This document shows positions 43,663 to 52,536 of a DNA stretch of 64,000 nt, one piece after another. Position numbers and translations under genes: made by a program. Numbering within the stretch: the stretch's first letter is position 1; the number at the start of each line of letters is the position of its first letter. A model generated the notes under the pieces. It was not told the origin of the DNA, made no database searches, and was given only the letters and a program-made list of their open reading frames with translations. This stretch comes from Lacrimispora sp. BS-2 (GTDB lineage: Bacteria; Bacillota; Clostridia; Lachnospirales; Lachnospiraceae), in the NCBI RefSeq assembly GCF_040207125.1, contig NZ_CP157940.1, positions 806,001 to 870,000 of the forward strand, in the 5' to 3' direction.

Positions 43663-44484
43663 ATGAAATCGGAATTAAATTCTCAAACAGTACAAAACAC
43701 CATGCTTTTACCGTTGTGGGGCCGTGCCACGGCCAGTGCGAAAAACCTTGAGATATTAAATGATAAGGAAGCCATAGAAATCATCAAAAACTGCGATTAT
43801 GATTTCAGTACCGTTGCAAAGACCTTCGGTGAATTCGGCGGAATCTGTTATATCGTCCGTGCCAGGAAAATTGATGATACAATCCGTAAATTCATCCGAA
43901 AACATCCCCGTGCTTCTATTGTAAATATCGGGGCAGGGCTGGATACTACCTTTTCCAGGGTGGATAACGGAAGTATCAACTGGTATAATCTTGACCTGCC
44001 TGATGCCATTGCTTTCCGGCAGAAATTCCTTCCGGATTCTCCCCGTAACACAAGCATTGCCAAATCCCTGTTTGACACTTCCTGGTTTGATGATGTTATT
44101 TTTAACCGCGGGGACGGTATTTTATTTGTGTCGGCCGGAGTTTTTTATTATTTCAGGGAAGAGCAGCTAAAAGCCATCTTTGAAGCGATGGCTCACCGTT
44201 TTCCCGGAGGAGAAATTTATTTTGATGCGGAATCAAGGCAGGCGGTTAAGAAGTCAAACCGTATGGTTGAAAAAACCGGGAATAAAGGCGCCATGATGTA
44301 TTTTTACGTCAATGATTTAAAAGATCTGGAAAACTGGTCCCCGGTTATCCGGGCCGTTGCCTGTGAAAAATACTTTAAGGGCATACCGGTTAACAGGCAG
44401 TGGAGCTTTGGTATCCGCTTTATGATGAAAATCATGGACCGGATAAATATGATGAAATTCATACACCTGCGTTTTTCGGAATAA
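43663..44484 (+). CDS. LCM/TcmP-type SAM-dependent methyltransferase
   Basis: 273 aa with GGAGGAGG upstream of the ATG. The motif RASIVNIGAGLDTTFSRVDNGSINWYNLDLPDAIAFR is typical of the leucine carboxyl methyltransferase-like family (Ppm1/TcmP), and ILFVSAGVFYYFREEQLKAIF is a later family motif. These proteins O-methylate carboxyl or hydroxyl groups of small molecules; the substrate here is unknown. It is followed by a fragmentary reading frame and a terminator, and is not obviously linked to neighbours. Confidence 0.82.
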   Translation: MKSELNSQTVQNTMLLPLWGRATASAKNLEILNDKEAIEIIKNCDYDFSTVAKTFGEFGGICYIVRARKIDDTIRKFIRKHPRASIVNIGAGLDTTFSRVDNGSINWYNLDLPDAIAFRQKFLPDSPRNTSIAKSLFDTSWFDDVIFNRGDGILFVSAGVFYYFREEQLKAIFEAMAHRFPGGEIYFDAESRQAVKKSNRMVEKTGNKGAMMYFYVNDLKDLENWSPVIRAVACEKYFKGIPVNRQWSFGIRFMMKIMDRINMMKFIHLRFSE

Positions 44485-44520
44485 TTAATCATAGCCCTAA
44501 AACGGATAGGAGGAGCTGCT

Positions 44521-44658
44521 TGCTTTAACCGGAATGCCGAAATTCATGAAGAGCTGATACCTATTATCAAGGAACTATGTGACGATCCTGTATTGACTCT
44601 GTTTAAAGGAAACGGAATCAAGGATCTGGATTTTGAATATGCAGTTAAAGAAATTTAA
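44521..44658 (+). pseudogene. Short open frame without a start, possible gene remnant
   Basis: An open frame reads CFNRNAEIHEELIPIIKELC followed by DDPVLTLFKGNGIKDLDFEY and AVKEI, then stops. It has no start codon. The ribosome site AGGAGG at 44509 leads instead to a TTG-CTT-TAA in another frame, as if a frameshift or deletion had occurred. It looks like the C-terminal end of a lost protein. No family was recognised. Confidence 0.4.
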
Positions 44659-44698
44659 AGATGTTTATCAGGTATTACCGAAATAACTTTTTCATTTT

Positions 44699-44730
44699 CA
44701 GGCCGCCATTTTTTGGCGGCCTGATTGTTT
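44699..44730 (+). terminator. Terminator before the Afu-type operon
   Basis: CAGGCCGCC pairs with GGCGGCCTG, loop ATTTTTT, tail ATTGTTTT. Confidence 0.88.
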
Positions 44731-44936
44731 TGCAACAAGATGCCTTGAAAATTGTAAAATATGTACATGTATATTGGGTATTGCAATAAAAAATAGTGCA
44801 AAAGTTCAGGATGACAAAAGAAATGTAAGAATATTAAATGGAAAAATGCACATTAAAACCTTATAATTAGGTCATGGGAATTAAACATTTCCATATAAGC
44901 GTGAACTCAAATAATTTTATAAAGGAGAGGTTATTT
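44731..44936 (+). promoter_or_regulatory. Promoter region of the Afu-type binding-protein gene
   Basis: TATAAT at 44862-44867 has a poor -35 (TGGAAA about 17 nt upstream), as expected for an activated promoter. TTGCAATAAAAAATAGTGCAAAA (about 44780-44802) and TATGTACATGTATA lie upstream and may bind the AraC-type response regulator at 54244; this is inference. Confidence 0.4.
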
Positions 44937-46055
44937 ATGAAAAAAAGATTATTAACAGCTTCACTGGCAGCATTGGCAGCATTAAGCTTATCCGCCTGCA
45001 GCGGCGGAGGAAAGCCTGCGGAAACCACAGCAGCTCCTCAGACTACTGCAGAGGCGGCATCTGACGAAACAAAGGCAGAGGAGTCCAAGGACGGAGCCGA
45101 GGCAGCAGCAAAAGCACCGGAGGAGTACAAAGGAACCGTTGTCGTATATTCTCCTCATGATGCAGACCCGCTCAATGCAGGCGTGAACTTATTCATGCAG
45201 AAGTATCCCAATGTGAAGGTGGAGGTCGTGGCGGCCGGTACAGGAGAACTGTGCAACCGTATTGCAGCCGAGTCCGCAAATCCTATTGCAGACGTATTGT
45301 GGGGCGGAGGAGCAGACTCTCTGGCAGCCTTTAAGGAATATTTCGCTCCTTATGTATGTGCCAATGACGAGTTCATCGGCGACGCTTATAAGGATTCCGA
45401 GGACATGTGGATCGGAGAAAGCCCTCTGCCCATGGTCATTTTCTACAACAAGGATTTGATTCAGAAGGATGGCCTTGCAATTCCCGAGACATGGGAGGAT
45501 TTGACAAAGCCTGAATGGAAAGGTAAGATCGCATACTGTCTGCCCTCCAAGTCCGGTTCCGCCTACACTCAGCTATGTACCATGATCCTTGGCCATGGCG
45601 GCAAGGAAGCCGGCTGGGATTTCATTAAGAAATTATATGACAATCTGGACGGCAAGATTGTAGACTCTTCCGGCAAGTGCCACAAGATGGTTGCAGACGG
45701 TGAGTTCTACGCAGGCCTGACTCTGGAGAAATCCGCAGTCCAGTATAAGGAGGATCCGTCCGTTGGATTCGTATATCCAAAAGACGGAACCAGCGCAGTG
45801 CCGGATGGCGTAGCTCTTGTAAAGGGCGGTCCTAACGAGGAAAACGCAAAGCTGTTTATTGATTTTGTTACATCAAAGGAATGCCAGACAGAGCAGAGTA
45901 AGAACTGGGGACGCCGCCCAGTAAGAAGCGACATGGAAGTGGGAGAAGGAATGGCGAAGTTACAGGATATCGTACTGGTGGATTATGATTTTGACTGGGC
46001 GGCAAATGAAAAAGAAGCCATTATTGAGAAATTCAACGACATTATGGTCGATTAA
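44937..46055 (+). CDS. AfuA/FbpA-type binding lipoprotein (predicted sugar-phosphate)
   Basis: 372 aa from the ATG at 44937 (AAAGGAGAGG upstream). Lipoprotein signal with LSAC (Cys21), then an Ala/Glu/Thr-rich linker. The binding domain starts GTVVVYSPHDADPLNAGVNLFMQKYPNVKVEVVAAGTGELCNRI and belongs to the iron(III)/Afu family. AfuABC of Actinobacillus imports hexose phosphates. Nearby phosphoglucomutase and HptA/HptS/HptR-like genes favour a sugar phosphate over iron, but sequence alone cannot settle it. A hairpin separates it from the ATPase gene, probably giving more binding protein than transporter. Confidence 0.85.
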   Translation: MKKRLLTASLAALAALSLSACSGGGKPAETTAAPQTTAEAASDETKAEESKDGAEAAAKAPEEYKGTVVVYSPHDADPLNAGVNLFMQKYPNVKVEVVAAGTGELCNRIAAESANPIADVLWGGGADSLAAFKEYFAPYVCANDEFIGDAYKDSEDMWIGESPLPMVIFYNKDLIQKDGLAIPETWEDLTKPEWKGKIAYCLPSKSGSAYTQLCTMILGHGGKEAGWDFIKKLYDNLDGKIVDSSGKCHKMVADGEFYAGLTLEKSAVQYKEDPSVGFVYPKDGTSAVPDGVALVKGGPNEENAKLFIDFVTSKECQTEQSKNWGRRPVRSDMEVGEGMAKLQDIVLVDYDFDWAANEKEAIIEKFNDIMVD

Positions 46056-46081
46056 TAAAAGGATAGGAATACATTCTGACA

Positions 46082-46122
46082 AAAAAGACTGTCCCGGCCC
46101 CTTGGGGACAGGACAGTCTTTT
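46082..46122 (+). terminator. Partial terminator between binding protein and ATPase genes
   Basis: AGACTGTCC pairs with GGACAGTCT, with a second inner stem (GGCCCC/GGGGAC-like), followed by TTTTC. It likely gives partial termination inside the operon. Confidence 0.7.
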
Positions 46123-46169
46123 CAGTAAGAGACAGGAAGACAGCCGATGGTATAAGGAGAGCAAAACAT

Positions 46170-47249
46170 ATGAGCCATGCAGTAATTATTAAACAGGCCG
46201 TGAAAAAGTACGGTGATTTTACAGCCCTGAATGGGGTGGATTTAGAGATGAAGCCGGGGGAATTTTTCACATTGCTTGGTCCCTCCGGATGCGGCAAGAC
46301 GACCCTCCTTCGTATGATCGCAGGATTTAATTCTGTGGATGGCGGGGAGATCTGCTTTGATGACAGGGTAATCAACAACCTGGAGGCCCACAAGAGGGAT
46401 ATTGGCATGGTGTTCCAGAACTACGCCATCTTTCCCCATCTGACTGTGGCGGAGAATGTGGCTTATGGCCTGAAAGCAAAAAAGTATCCCAAAGACCAGA
46501 TTTCAGGCAAGGTGGAAGAAGCCCTTGACTTAGTGCAGATCAGAAACCTAAAAGACAGGAAACCAAATGAGCTGTCCGGCGGTCAGCAGCAGCGGGTGGC
46601 TCTTGCAAGGGCGTTTGTTATTGAGCCAGGGGTGCTTCTCATGGATGAGCCCTTATCCAACCTGGATGCAAAGCTTAGAGTACAGATGAGAACAGTTATT
46701 AAAAAGCTGCAAAGACGGCTTGGAATCACCACCATTTATGTTACCCACGATCAGGAGGAGGCTCTGGCTATTTCCGACCGGATCGCAGTTATGAAGGAAG
46801 GCAACATCATGCAGGTAGGTTCGCCGGAAGAGATTTACAAGAAGCCGGGAAACACCTTTGTGGCCGGATTCATCGGCGTATCAAACTTCATTGAATGTGA
46901 GGTGGATGGAAGCGTTCCGGACAGAGCTGTTTTAAATATCAAGGATGAATGCAGTTTGACCTGCAGGCTGAAATCCGCCTACAAGGGTAAGGGAATCATT
47001 TCCGCAAGACCGGAGCAGCTGTTCTTCGATGAAAAGGAAGGGCTTCCTGGCCGGATCGTCATTTCCACGTTCCTGGGAGATTTCATTGAGTATGAGATCC
47101 AGCTGAACAATGGTCAGACCATTCAGCTAAATGAATACACAAAGGATGCAAGCGACCTGCGGCCAGACGGACAGGAGGTGCGGGTGAACTTTGATATCAG
47201 CGCGGTAGGTGTATACGATGCCCAGACCCAGGAGGTGATATCATGGTAA
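46170..47249 (+). CDS. Afu/Fbp-type ABC transporter ATPase
   Basis: 359 aa. Walker A GPSGCGKTT, Q-loop FQNYAIFPHLTV, signature LSGGQQQRVALARAF, Walker B LLMDEPLSNLDA and switch His in YVTHDQEEAL are present. A C-terminal TOBE-like domain follows at about 240-355. The length is typical for PotA/FbpC ATPases. It overlaps the permease gene by 7 nt and energises import of the ligand bound by the AfuA-type lipoprotein. Confidence 0.93.
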   Translation: MSHAVIIKQAVKKYGDFTALNGVDLEMKPGEFFTLLGPSGCGKTTLLRMIAGFNSVDGGEICFDDRVINNLEAHKRDIGMVFQNYAIFPHLTVAENVAYGLKAKKYPKDQISGKVEEALDLVQIRNLKDRKPNELSGGQQQRVALARAFVIEPGVLLMDEPLSNLDAKLRVQMRTVIKKLQRRLGITTIYVTHDQEEALAISDRIAVMKEGNIMQVGSPEEIYKKPGNTFVAGFIGVSNFIECEVDGSVPDRAVLNIKDECSLTCRLKSAYKGKGIISARPEQLFFDEKEGLPGRIVISTFLGDFIEYEIQLNNGQTIQLNEYTKDASDLRPDGQEVRVNFDISAVGVYDAQTQEVISW

Positions 47250-48895
47250 AGAAAGGCTGGAAGCCGGATTTCTGGTTTTGGGTGAAGGTGGCGGTGGTAG
47301 GCTTTATGCTGCTGTTTCTGATTTATCCTTTCTGTACCCTGATCACCCGAAGCTTCTTCTCCGGTAAGGTGGAAGGCTTCACCCTTGAAAACTACATCCG
47401 GTTCTTCACGAAAAAGTATTATTATTCCTCTCTTGGGCGAAGCCTGTTCGTCTCCATTGTCACCACAGCCACAACTTTGGCCGTAGGGGTGCCCATGGCC
47501 TATCTGATGTCCAGATACAATGTTTTTGGAAAACGTTTTATCCATATATTCATCATTATGAGCCTTATGAGCCCCCCGTTTATCGGCGCTTACAGCTGGA
47601 TCATGCTGTTTGGGCGCGCCGGCTTTGTCACACGGTTTTTTGCAGGCATGGGAATCCATCTTCCCAGCATTTATGGAAAGCTTGGCATTATTCTTGTGTT
47701 TACGTTCAAGCTGTTTCCCTATGTATATTTATATACGTCAGGGGCAATGGGAAGCATTGATTCAAGCCTTGAGGAGGCGGCGGAAAATCTGGGAAGCAAT
47801 AAGCTGCGCAGGCTTTTGACCATTACTATACCGGTCATCCTGCCCTCCATTGCAGCGGGAGCCATTATGGTATTTATGACCAGCCTTGCGGACTTTGGCA
47901 CGCCCATGCTTATTGGTGAGGGTTATATGGTCCTTCCCGTCCTGGTATATAACGAATATATGAGTGAGATCGGTGGAAATGCTCATTTAGCCAGCGCGTT
48001 GTCCGTGATTGTGGTGCTTTGCTCTACTACGGTGCTTTTGGTTCAGAAATATTTTGTGACCAGAAAAAATTATGTCATGACAGCCATGAGACCGCCTAAG
48101 GAAGAAAAACTTCACGGACTGAAACGCTTCCTGGTAACCTTGCCGGTTCTGCTGGTAACCTTTATTGGAATTCTTCCCCAGATCGTGGTGGTGGTCAGCA
48201 GCTTTGTAAAAAGCGATTTTACAGGGTTTAAAAAAGGCTTTAGCATAGAAAGCTATGTGACGATTTTTAACAGGCTGTGGACCAATATCCGCAATACCTT
48301 CGTGTTCTCTGCTGCAGCCATTGTGTTCATTATCGTGCTGGGCATGCTGATATCCTATATTGTGGTACGCCAGAGAGGGATAGCAGGACAGCTGATGGAT
48401 CTTCTCATTATGTTTCCCTTTGTCATTCCGGGCGCGGTACTGGGCATCAGCCTGATTGTGGCGTTTAATAAACAGCCCATGATCCTTACAGGTACTGCCG
48501 CTATTATGATCATAGCCTTTGTAGTCAGGAAGCTGCCCTATACGGTGCGGTCGGGAAGCGCATTCCTGCAGCAGATGGATCCCAGTGTGGAGGAAGCCTC
48601 CATCAGTCTGGGGGTATCACCCATGAAAACCTTTGCCAAGGTGACGGCAAGGCTTATGGCCCCGGGTATCCTCTCAGGAGCCATATTAAGCTGGATCACC
48701 TGTATCAACGAGCTGTCTTCCAGCGTTATGCTTTACGGGGGCAAGACAAGTACCATATCCGTGGCCATCTATACGGAGGTCGTCCGAAACAGCTATGGTA
48801 CGGCGGCAGCACTGGCTTCCATATTGACTGTCAGTACGGTCATATCCCTGCTTATTTTCTTAAAGGTAAGCAAGGGGAAGGTTTCGGTTGTATGA
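47243..48895 (+). CDS. Afu/Fbp-type double-domain ABC permease
   Basis: 550 aa, two fused permease halves of about six membrane segments each. The two EAA loops are EEAAENLGSNKLRRLLTITIPVILP and EEASISLGVSPMKTFAKVTARLMAP. This fused form is typical of FbpB/AfuB permeases. The start overlaps the ATPase gene end. The phosphoglucomutase gene starts 91 nt downstream. Confidence 0.93.
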   Translation: MVKKGWKPDFWFWVKVAVVGFMLLFLIYPFCTLITRSFFSGKVEGFTLENYIRFFTKKYYYSSLGRSLFVSIVTTATTLAVGVPMAYLMSRYNVFGKRFIHIFIIMSLMSPPFIGAYSWIMLFGRAGFVTRFFAGMGIHLPSIYGKLGIILVFTFKLFPYVYLYTSGAMGSIDSSLEEAAENLGSNKLRRLLTITIPVILPSIAAGAIMVFMTSLADFGTPMLIGEGYMVLPVLVYNEYMSEIGGNAHLASALSVIVVLCSTTVLLVQKYFVTRKNYVMTAMRPPKEEKLHGLKRFLVTLPVLLVTFIGILPQIVVVVSSFVKSDFTGFKKGFSIESYVTIFNRLWTNIRNTFVFSAAAIVFIIVLGMLISYIVVRQRGIAGQLMDLLIMFPFVIPGAVLGISLIVAFNKQPMILTGTAAIMIIAFVVRKLPYTVRSGSAFLQQMDPSVEEASISLGVSPMKTFAKVTARLMAPGILSGAILSWITCINELSSSVMLYGGKTSTISVAIYTEVVRNSYGTAAALASILTVSTVISLLIFLKVSKGKVSVV

Positions 48896-48986
48896 GCTGC
48901 ACTGCGGACACATGGCATAATAATCCGCCCAAGGTTTTTGGTGGAAAGCTTTGGGCATTTCCAGAAAACATGGAGGGATACAAAGG

Positions 48987-50435
48987 ATGGTAACATTTGG
49001 TACCGGTGGCTGGAGAGCCATCATCGGAGAGGAATTTACAAAAGAAAATATCCAAAAACTGGCTCTTGCCCTTAGCCTTAAGATGAAAGCAGAAAAAAAA
49101 GAAGGAGAAGGAATCGTCATAGGCTATGACAGGCGTTTCCTGTCCAAGGAAGCGGTCATATGGGCCTGTGAGATCTTTGGGAAGCAGGGAATTAAGGTGT
49201 TTTTTATAAACCGCAGTTCCCCCACGCCTCTTATCATGTTTTATGTGATGAAGCACCGTTTAAGCTACGGCATGATGGTGACGGCCAGCCATAATCCGGC
49301 CATTTATAATGGAATCAAGGTGTTTACTTATGGAGGGCGTGATGCGGATGAGGGACAGACCGGGGATATTGAAAAATATCTTTTAGAAGCGGAGAAGATA
49401 TACCAGCCAGACGATGAGGAGGCTGGACAGATGCCCCCAGCCTCGTATCTTCAACTTGTAAAAAAAGGAGTGGTAGAGGAAATCAACCCCTTAAATGAAT
49501 ATCTGGACAATATCATATCCGTCATTGACATGGATGCCATACGCGCCCGGGATTTCCGGGTTGCCATTGACCCCATGTACGGAGTGAGCCTTACGGCCTT
49601 AAGCACCATCCTTTCCGTTGCCAGATGTACCATTGAAACTATCAACGACCAGCATGACACTTTGTTTGGCGGAAAGATGCCTGCGCCTACGGAGCAGACC
49701 TTGCGGAGCTTACAAAATTATGTACTGGACCGGTACTGCGATATCGGTATTGCCACGGATGGGGATGCGGACAGACTGGGAGTCATTGACGATCAGGGCC
49801 GTTACCTCCATGCCAACAACATTCTGGTGATGCTGTATTATTATCTTCTGAAGTACAAGGGCTGGCGGGGGCCGGTGGTCCGAAGTCTTTCCACTACCCA
49901 TGTGCTGGACCGGGTAGCGGAGAGCTTTGGGCAGAAATGTTATGAAGTCCCCGTTGGATTTAAGTTCGTATCCGCAAAAATGCAGGAGATGGATGCCATC
50001 ATTGGCGGAGAGTCATCAGGCGGCCTGACGGTGAAGGGGCATATTCACGGCAAGGATGGAATTTATGCTGCCTCCCTTCTGGTAGAAATGATGGCAGTAT
50101 CCGGGAAAAAGCTGTCTGAGATTGCAGCGGACATCCGCAGGGAGTACGGGGCAATCCATATGACAGAGCGGGATTACCGTTTTACAGCCGAGGAAAAGGA
50201 AAGAATCCACCGGATTCTGATGATTGACAGGAAGATTCCCCAACTGCCTTTTGAGATTGAAAAGATCTCCTATGAGGATGGCTGTAAGGTTTACTTTAAA
50301 AACGGCGGCTGGGTGATCGCAAGGTTCTCCGGTACGGAACCGCTGCTGCGGATCTTCTGTGAGATGAAGGCAGAGGCAGATTCTGTAAGCGTGTGCAGTT
50401 TGTTTGAGGAATATCTGGGACTGCAGGAGGGATAG
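48987..50435 (+). CDS. Phosphoglucomutase / phosphomannomutase family enzyme
   Basis: 482 aa from the ATG at 48987, GGAGGG 9 nt upstream. Motifs: N-terminal MVTFGTGGWRAIIGEEFT, active-serine loop VTASHNPAIYNGIK, metal loop ATDGDADRLGV, sugar loop GGESSGGL and phosphate loop RFSGTEPLLRIF. It interconverts hexose 1- and 6-phosphates in the cytoplasm. Its place right after an Afu-type transporter suggests that it processes the imported sugar phosphate. The C-terminus meets a hairpin shared with the convergent PP2C-like gene. Confidence 0.92.
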   Translation: MVTFGTGGWRAIIGEEFTKENIQKLALALSLKMKAEKKEGEGIVIGYDRRFLSKEAVIWACEIFGKQGIKVFFINRSSPTPLIMFYVMKHRLSYGMMVTASHNPAIYNGIKVFTYGGRDADEGQTGDIEKYLLEAEKIYQPDDEEAGQMPPASYLQLVKKGVVEEINPLNEYLDNIISVIDMDAIRARDFRVAIDPMYGVSLTALSTILSVARCTIETINDQHDTLFGGKMPAPTEQTLRSLQNYVLDRYCDIGIATDGDADRLGVIDDQGRYLHANNILVMLYYYLLKYKGWRGPVVRSLSTTHVLDRVAESFGQKCYEVPVGFKFVSAKMQEMDAIIGGESSGGLTVKGHIHGKDGIYAASLLVEMMAVSGKKLSEIAADIRREYGAIHMTERDYRFTAEEKERIHRILMIDRKIPQLPFEIEKISYEDGCKVYFKNGGWVIARFSGTEPLLRIFCEMKAEADSVSVCSLFEEYLGLQEG

Positions 50436-50442
50436 GAAAATG

Positions 50443-50484
50443 AAAAGGCTGCTGCAAAAGGAATGATTTCCTTTTGCAGCAGCC
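50443..50484 (-). terminator. Terminator of the PP2C-like gene (convergent hairpin)
   Basis: A perfect 17-bp stem, GGCTGCTGCAAAAGGAA with TTCCTTTTGCAGCAGCC, loop TGAT. The T-rich tail (TTTTCATTTT) is on the minus strand. Confidence 0.85.
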
Positions 50485-50498
50485 ACTCTGCGCTTTAT

Positions 50499-51344
50499 TT
50501 ATAAAGTATCAAAGCGGATATAGGTGCGGTCATCAAAGCTGTTATTTCCCTTGACCAGCCCTTTTGTGCCCATGTTTTCCCGAAAGCAAAGGGGGTCATT
50601 TTTAATCAGCTCCCTAAGGGCAGCCTCACTTTCCGACAGAGTTTCCTTAAGGACGGGATACCCGTCGCTTGCCAGGACTATCCGTGAGTGAGGAGGAACG
50701 GGCTGGATGATGACATGACCCGGGTGAATGGGGAAACCGTTCAATACGTCATATCCGTAGGGAGAATCCTCATTGGCGAAAAGGAGCTGGCGGCGCAGGA
50801 GGGGAAGGATATATTCCCGTCCGGTGTCGTGGCCGGAAAGAGACGCTTCCGTACGGCCTAAAAGCAGCTCCGTCTGAATATAAAGGCTTCTGACCTGGGA
50901 TAGGAGGCTGTCGACGGCTTTGGCGTGCTGGTGATGGATGCCGTTAATGAGACACTGGCAGTCGCCAAAGGCCCATACCTCTCTGCGGCGGAGGCTGTAG
51001 AGGATGATGACTGCCTGCAGGCGTTCTTCGGGCTTCTCCTTCAGGATAGAGCGGCGTGTAGGGCAGGCCCGGGCCAGGGATTCGTTTAAATAGTCCATGG
51101 CACCGGCTCCGTCAATGCCGGGGGGCATGGTGCTTAAGGCCTCTGACAGCACTTCTTTTGCATAGCATCCGCTGGTCATGTTTCCAGCGCCTTTCTCCAG
51201 GTCTTCGGGCCAGGTAAGTGCTCCCTTGCTTGTCACTCCGTCGATTACGGCGATGAAGTTTTCATTTACAAACAGCCCATCCTCACACAGGCTGCTTTCC
51301 GTGTGCTTTGGAATAATGGATTGTTCTATGATTTGTACGGCCAT
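50499..51344 (-). CDS. PP2C-like protein phosphatase
   Basis: 281 aa from the ATG at 51344 (GGAGG 8 nt upstream; the in-frame TTG at 51359 precedes that site). It shows PP2C landmarks: an N-terminal ESSLCEDGLFVNENFIAVIDGVTSKG with Asp residues for Mn2+, AFGDCQCLING, IVLASDGYPVL and a final FDDRTYIRF. Identity to classical PP2C enzymes is limited; it may remove phosphate from Ser/Thr proteins or from a small phospho-ester. It lies between the phosphoglucomutase and the sensor operon on the opposite strand; its link to the sugar system is unclear. Confidence 0.72.
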   Translation of the reverse strand: MAVQIIEQSIIPKHTESSLCEDGLFVNENFIAVIDGVTSKGALTWPEDLEKGAGNMTSGCYAKEVLSEALSTMPPGIDGAGAMDYLNESLARACPTRRSILKEKPEERLQAVIILYSLRRREVWAFGDCQCLINGIHHQHAKAVDSLLSQVRSLYIQTELLLGRTEASLSGHDTGREYILPLLRRQLLFANEDSPYGYDVLNGFPIHPGHVIIQPVPPHSRIVLASDGYPVLKETLSESEAALRELIKNDPLCFRENMGTKGLVKGNNSFDDRTYIRFDTL

Positions 51345-51474
51345 TGCAGGCACCTCCAATTATTTATTAGGTAAAGTTTACCATAAATAAGGCCTTCTGC
51401 CCATGGAAAAACGAACATATTTTTGATATAATGAATAATATGAAGCCATATTTCGGACAGGAGAGGAGGCGTCT

Positions 51475-52536
51475 ATGAGACTTACTAACAGCACCAGAGG
51501 AAAATGGCCGGAGGTCTGCGCTCTGTCTCTTATTTGCTGCGTTCTCCTGTCTTCCTGCCGGCCGGAAACGGGAGAGCCGCCCATGCTTTCCCAGGCTGAT
51601 CTGGTGGTTTACACGGTCCAGGAGAAAGGGATCTGTGAGCCGGTGGTCAAGGAGTTCGAGGAGCGCACAGGCTTGAATGTAAAGGTGGAAGCCGGGTCTT
51701 TGGAGGAACTTTTAAAGACTTTAGAGGACGGCGGCGGCCCCTGCAGCGATGACGGAGAAACATGGGATGTGGTATTTGGGGTAGGAATCAGGACTCTGGA
51801 AGAGAAAAAGGAGTACTGGCAGGCTTACGAAAGTCCTGAAACCCCATTCATAGCCGGGGCGTTCCGCTGCAGCGATCATAAATGGACCAGCTTTTCCGCC
51901 TGCCCCTTAGTCATCATGTACAACACCAATGTGGTCACATACCGGGAGGTGCCTGCTGGCTGGACCAGCCTGCTGGAACCAAGATGGAAAGGCCGGGTAG
52001 CCTTTATGGATCCCGGCATGTCGGATATCTATTCCTCGGCTCTGGCTGCGGCTGTTTATACGTACCGGGGAAAAGACTATATGGAGCAGCTGGCAGCTAA
52101 CTTGGAATACAGCAGCCTTTCCAGCTTATCGGAGGTGAATTCCGGAATTCTGGACGGCAGGTATTCCCTGGGAGTCACCATAGAAGGGACGGCACAGGCT
52201 CTGCGCTCCGGTGGTGCAGATGTGGACTACATTTATCCGAAAGAAGGGACCACAGTGCTGCCCGATGGTACTGCCATTGTAAATGGCTGCTCACGGCCGG
52301 AGGCTGCCAGACGGTTTTTGGATTTCACGGTCAGTAAGGATGCCCAGAAAATCCTTGTTTCAGATTTAAACAGGCGCTCCGTGCGGATGGACGTCCCCCC
52401 TCTGCCCGGACTTTCCCCTGTCAGCAGGCTTTCCATCATTGACATGGATTTAAAGGAACTGTCCAGAGAAAAAGAGGAAATTCTGAAACAATGGAACGGG
52501 ATCCTGTCCCTGCACAAAAGGAGGGCCGGAGAATGA
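51475..52536 (+). CDS. HptA-like sensor binding lipoprotein
   Basis: 353 aa, GAGAGGAGG upstream of the ATG. Lipoprotein signal ending LLSSC (Cys28). The binding domain (DLVVYTVQEKGICEPVVKEFEERTGLNVKVEAG...) is of the same Fe/Afu family as the protein at 44937. It is encoded ahead of, and coupled to, a YesM-type kinase and an AraC-type response regulator, as HptA is with HptS and HptR in Staphylococcus aureus, where the trio senses external glucose 6-phosphate. So it more likely presents ligand to the kinase than to a permease. Stop and next start overlap (ATGA). Confidence 0.8.
   Translation: MRLTNSTRGKWPEVCALSLICCVLLSSCRPETGEPPMLSQADLVVYTVQEKGICEPVVKEFEERTGLNVKVEAGSLEELLKTLEDGGGPCSDDGETWDVVFGVGIRTLEEKKEYWQAYESPETPFIAGAFRCSDHKWTSFSACPLVIMYNTNVVTYREVPAGWTSLLEPRWKGRVAFMDPGMSDIYSSALAAAVYTYRGKDYMEQLAANLEYSSLSSLSEVNSGILDGRYSLGVTIEGTAQALRSGGADVDYIYPKEGTTVLPDGTAIVNGCSRPEAARRFLDFTVSKDAQKILVSDLNRRSVRMDVPPLPGLSPVSRLSIIDMDLKELSREKEEILKQWNGILSLHKRRAGE

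Noticed and set aside
44937..48895. Simple ferric iron ABC transporter
   Set aside because: Family membership alone would suggest iron, but the mutase and Hpt-like sensor context fits sugar phosphates better; left as a prediction.
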